From: Bin5 sp965220715 | GTDB lineage: Bacteria; Chloroflexota; Anaerolineae; Caldilineales; Caldilineaceae | Direction of reading: 5' to 3' | NCBI GenBank assembly: GCA_965220715.1 | Contig: OZ244843.1 | Location: 3,038,001-3,102,000, forward strand | DNA: 64,000 nucleotides | Part shown: positions 61,256 to 64,000 of the stretch, in pieces | How the letters are laid out: the number at the start of each line of letters is the position of its first letter | Numbering within the stretch: the first letter of the stretch is position 1 | The notes under the pieces: generated by a model | What the model saw: the letters and a program-made list of their open reading frames with translations, nothing else | Databases searched by the model: none | Told to the model about the DNA's origin: nothing | Position numbers and translations under genes: made by a program

Positions 61256-62812
61256 CTAGTCACTCCAGGCTTCCAGTTGTCGTTTGACAGCGACACAGAA
61301 AGCATCTGCGCTGGCCCCGTCCAATACGCGGTGGTCGTAGCTGAGGGCCAAGTCCATCATCGGGCGGAAGGCCAGATAATCATCCACGCTGGCTTCATAC
61401 GGTTTGCCGCGGCTGACGACTACCGGCCGCTTTTCAATCGCTCCCGTACCAAGAATCGCAACCTGCGGTTGCAGGATTACCGGCGTCTGGAAAAGGCTCC
61501 CGGAAGTGCCGTAGTTGGTCAGCGTGAAAGTGCCGCCTCGGGTATCGGCGGGCGTGAGTTTATTTTCTCTGGCGCGTGCCGCCAAGTCAGCTACCTGGCG
61601 GGCGATCCCAAGCAGATTCATATCGCCGGCGTCGTGTATCACCGGCACAATCAGCCCACCCACTCCGGTGGCGTCGGCGGGCAGGGCGACGGCCATGCCG
61701 ACGTGAAAAGAGTGCTTGAGCAGCAGGCCCTCCTCGGTCCATTCTGCGTTGACGGCAGGAACCGCCTTCAAACCTTCCACGACGGCCGCCACAATATAGG
61801 CGGTCAGTGTCAGCCGCACGCCTTGCTGCGCGAATTCGCCTTTTTGGGACTGATAGTGCCCGGTCACCGTGCCCATGTCGACACTGTGCACCGTTGTGAC
61901 ATGGGGCGCTGAGAAGGCGCTCTGAACCATATTTCTGGCGATAATCTGGCGCATCCGGCTGTGTGGGATCAGCGTTTCGTCGGCGCGCTCCCCCCTGGGA
62001 GCCGGATCGGTTTTGGTCGCGGAATCCTTAGCCGCAGGAGCGTCTTTTCGAGTGCGGTCTGTTTGGGAAAGTGCGGGGTAGTTCGCCGCGGCTGTCAAGT
62101 GGGACAGACCTTTCTGCTGCCTGGCATATTCAATCAGGTCGTGCCGCGTCAGATCGCGAGGAGGGCGCCCACCGGCGACCTCCCTCAGGTCGATGTTATA
62201 GGTCGCTGCCAGCCGGCGCACTTCCAGGGGCACCATCGAATCATAGTGGGACGATGATTCGTCTTGCGAGTCAATTTCTTCTTCGTGCGCTACTTGAGGT
62301 TCTTCCCGCCCGGTGCTAGTCGTTCCTCTAAGAGTTGCCTCCACGTCGCTCTTTGTGATCTGCTCGCCGTCGCCTCTGTTGATGGCCGACAGGGCAATTC
62401 CTGCCTCTTCTGCCATGCGCCGGGCCACAGGTGTGGCTCGAACCGCTGTGGCTTGGCTCTCCTGCGCGTCGTCTGATTGCGGCTGAGCCGGCTCATCCTC
62501 ACTGGCGGCCGGATCAGAACGGTCCAATATTTCTTCAGCCACAGGATCCACTGGAGCCGGTTCAGTCTCCTCTGTCGCATTTCCAATTATGGCGATGACT
62601 GCGTTCAGATCGACGATTTCACCTTCGCTAAAGCGAATTGAAAGCACGGTGCCTCCTACGGGCGCCGGTATCTCCGTATCCACCTTGTCCGTCGCAATCT
62701 CCAGGAGCGGATCTCCAGCGCTGACGTTCTGGCCTTCCTTGACCAGCCAGCGGCTAATGGTCACATCTTCCACGTCCTCTCCCATATCGGGCAGAGTTAC
62801 ATCCGTAGCCAT
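61256..62812 (-). CDS. Dihydrolipoyl acyltransferase (E2) of a 2-oxo acid dehydrogenase complex
   Basis: About 518 residues from ATG 62812 (GAGGATA upstream); the longer open frame is the shadow of E1-beta. The N-terminal lipoyl domain has EIATDKVDTEI with the modified Lys. Two peripheral-subunit-binding-like segments follow: PVARRMAEEAGIALSAINRGDGEQITKSD and PLEVRRLAATYNIDLREV...DLIEYA. The C-terminal catalytic domain ends with YDHRVLDGASADAF, the His and Asp active site. It moves an acyl group to CoA. Substrate could be pyruvate or branched-chain 2-oxo acids. Confidence 0.93.
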   Translation of the reverse strand: MATDVTLPDMGEDVEDVTISRWLVKEGQNVSAGDPLLEIATDKVDTEIPAPVGGTVLSIRFSEGEIVDLNAVIAIIGNATEETEPAPVDPVAEEILDRSDPAASEDEPAQPQSDDAQESQATAVRATPVARRMAEEAGIALSAINRGDGEQITKSDVEATLRGTTSTGREEPQVAHEEEIDSQDESSSHYDSMVPLEVRRLAATYNIDLREVAGGRPPRDLTRHDLIEYARQQKGLSHLTAAANYPALSQTDRTRKDAPAAKDSATKTDPAPRGERADETLIPHSRMRQIIARNMVQSAFSAPHVTTVHSVDMGTVTGHYQSQKGEFAQQGVRLTLTAYIVAAVVEGLKAVPAVNAEWTEEGLLLKHSFHVGMAVALPADATGVGGLIVPVIHDAGDMNLLGIARQVADLAARARENKLTPADTRGGTFTLTNYGTSGSLFQTPVILQPQVAILGTGAIEKRPVVVSRGKPYEASVDDYLAFRPMMDLALSYDHRVLDGASADAFCVAVKRQLEAWSD

Positions 62813-62825
62813 TGCGGTATCCTCT

Positions 62826-63812
62826 TTATCCCCGCTCCATCTCCAGAACTGTGGCGATGATTTCGTTCTTCCAAGGTAAGGCCTCTTCTTCCAACACGCG
62901 TGAGACCGGAATCGAAACGGGCGCCATTCCCAGGCGGCGGGCCGGGGCGCGTAGCAGGTGGGGCACCTCTTCGTAGGAGCGGGCCACAAGTTCAGCGCCG
63001 ATACCGCAGTTCGCATAGGATTCGTGAACCGCCAGCAGGCGTCCGGTTTTGGCTACCGACTCCCAGACCGTTTCGGTGTCCAACGGCTCGACTGTGCGCA
63101 GGTCGACAACTTCGCATTCGATGCCATGTTCTTCCTGAAGAGTAGCCGCGGCTTCCAGGGCCTGCAACAGGCTGAAACTGAAGGTGGCAATAGTCAGATC
63201 GGTTCCCTGGCGCTTAACTTCCGCCTTGCTAATGGGAATCAGGTACTCTTCTTCCGGCGGCGGCGCCTCGCCACGCGTAAAGTAGAGCATTTTGTGTTCA
63301 AGAAAAGCAACCGGATTGTCGTCGCGGATTGCTGTTTTGAGCAGGCCCTTGGCATCGTATGGTGTTGCCGGGGCCACGACTCTGATGCCGGGAAAGTGGG
63401 CATACAAACTGTCCAGCGATTGGCTGTGCTGGGAGCCGTAGCGTTTGCCTCCGCCCTGCTGCCCCCGAATCACAAGGGGGACGTTCAGAAGGCCGCCGGT
63501 CATGTAACCGTACTTAGCTATCTGATTGAAGATCTGGTCGGCTGCCACCAGCGTGAAGTCCATGTACATCAGTTCGACGATCGGGCGCATCCCGACCGTG
63601 GCCGCGCCGAGGGCCATACCCATGAATGCCTGTTCGCTGATGGGTGTGTCCAGGACTCGCTTCTCGCCGAATTCGTCGAGCAGATTGCGAGTTACGCGGA
63701 AAAGCCCGCCATAGTGGCCAATGTCCTCGCCGATGAGGAAGACATTCTCGTCGCGCTGCATTTCTTCTCGCAGGGCCTCGTTTATGGCCTGAATGTAGGT
63801 CGTTCTTCGCAT
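62826..63812 (-). CDS. 2-oxo acid dehydrogenase E1 component, beta subunit
   Basis: A 328-residue thiamine-diphosphate enzyme subunit: AINEALREEMQRDENVFLIGEDIGHYGG at the start, PISEQAFMGMALGAATVGMRPIVE, and LLAVHESYANCGIGAE with the transketolase C-domain. It works with an E1-alpha subunit to decarboxylate pyruvate, acetoin or a branched-chain 2-oxo acid and pass the acyl group to E2. E2 begins 13 bases downstream. The short distance suggests one transcript. E1-alpha is not visible in the last 190 bases of the window. Confidence 0.94.
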   Translation of the reverse strand: MRRTTYIQAINEALREEMQRDENVFLIGEDIGHYGGLFRVTRNLLDEFGEKRVLDTPISEQAFMGMALGAATVGMRPIVELMYMDFTLVAADQIFNQIAKYGYMTGGLLNVPLVIRGQQGGGKRYGSQHSQSLDSLYAHFPGIRVVAPATPYDAKGLLKTAIRDDNPVAFLEHKMLYFTRGEAPPPEEEYLIPISKAEVKRQGTDLTIATFSFSLLQALEAAATLQEEHGIECEVVDLRTVEPLDTETVWESVAKTGRLLAVHESYANCGIGAELVARSYEEVPHLLRAPARRLGMAPVSIPVSRVLEEEALPWKNEIIATVLEMERG

Positions 63813-63866
63813 AGAAAATCTATGGCCTCAGCTATTCGTTGCAGTCAAAATTACTTTCTGGCCTTA

Positions 63867-64000
63867 CTATATTGTTCTCATCGGACCACTCTTGGAAACA
63901 ACAGACGGTAACGAAGGCGCATCATCATTGTCTTGCATTTGCCTAATCTCCTCGGCCATTTCTACAAAACGTTCATAGCTGCCGAAACGGTAAGTTGTTC
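63867..64000 (-). CDS. C-terminal end of an unidentified gene (cut by window edge)
   Basis: One minus-strand frame runs from the window edge to TAG 63867-63869 and reads TTYRFGSYERFVEMAEEI, then a Gln/Asp/Ser-rich tail. It ends 54 bases before the E1-beta start on the same strand, so it belongs to an upstream gene of the complex or an unrelated operon member. It does not resemble the usual E1-alpha C-terminus. Too short to assign. Confidence 0.5.
   Translation of the reverse strand, partial: TTYRFGSYERFVEMAEEIRQMQDNDDAPSLPSVVSKSGPMRTI

Overview
The window looks like a chromosomal piece of a Chloroflexota bacterium, most likely of the Anaerolineae/Caldilineae type. This is inferred, not proven. 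The arguments are a LysW-dependent alpha-aminoadipate (AAA) lysine cluster, a DUF2089 zinc-ribbon regulator, a giant He_PIG/SH3b surface protein, several amidohydrolase-2 paralogues, a TIGR03960-type B12 radical SAM protein, and moderately GC-rich coding sequence with many ATGA/TTGA stop-start overlaps. There is no phage or plasmid backbone. The only clear mobile gene is a solitary tnpB.

Layout. (1) 1-4085, minus: AAA lysine genes in the order homocitrate synthase, homoaconitase large subunit, small subunit, Nudix hydrolase, lysW (cut by the window edge). A consensus promoter, a near-perfect palindrome and a leader with an attenuator-type terminator precede them. (2) 4845-14730, plus: a gene of about 9.6 kb for an exported repeat protein, preceded by a 65-bp tandem duplication in its 5' UTR. 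(3) 15203-17992, minus: VOC protein, enolase-superfamily sugar-acid dehydratase, aldo/keto reductase. (4) 18230-20025, plus: DUF2089 regulator, a six-repeat HGVTP protein and a small paralogue of its N-terminus. (5) 20026-21070: a gene-poor, GC-rich, structured kilobase. (6) 21071-26326, plus: two sugar ABC permeases, a binding lipoprotein and a sulfatase; no transport ATPase is encoded. (7) 26381-29066, minus: methyltransferase, AAA ATPase and a small partner gene chained by 4-bp overlaps. Both the ATPase and the partner carry an in-frame TAA. (8) 29221-30293, minus: PhyH dioxygenase and an unknown protein. (9) 30526-37863, plus: a catabolic-looking run of three amidohydrolases, an MscS channel, a Rieske protein, an AGXT2L-like class III aminotransferase and an APH-type kinase. 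(10) 38149-52125: DEAD helicase, NAD synthetase, Gfo/Idh oxidoreductase, PrsW and RDD zinc-ribbon membrane proteins, tRNA-Val, SDR, a decayed DUF433/DUF5615 toxin-antitoxin pair, acetoacetate-decarboxylase-like protein, FtsK translocase and a membrane sensor with a C-terminal HTH. (11) 52273-58540, minus: unknown membrane protein, TnpB, PgeF, B12 radical SAM, MobA, acyl carrier protein. (12) 58835-64000: a fused IDI-2/polyprenyl synthase (plus), then E2 and E1-beta of a 2-oxo acid dehydrogenase complex (minus) and a cut unknown gene.

The most unusual items are the doubly interrupted ATPase/partner pair, the lysine leader with mutually exclusive pairings, the amidohydrolase/Rieske/phospholyase/kinase operon, the isoprenoid fusion enzyme and the nine-domain duplication inside the giant protein. 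All functional calls are from reading the sequence; no database search was possible.
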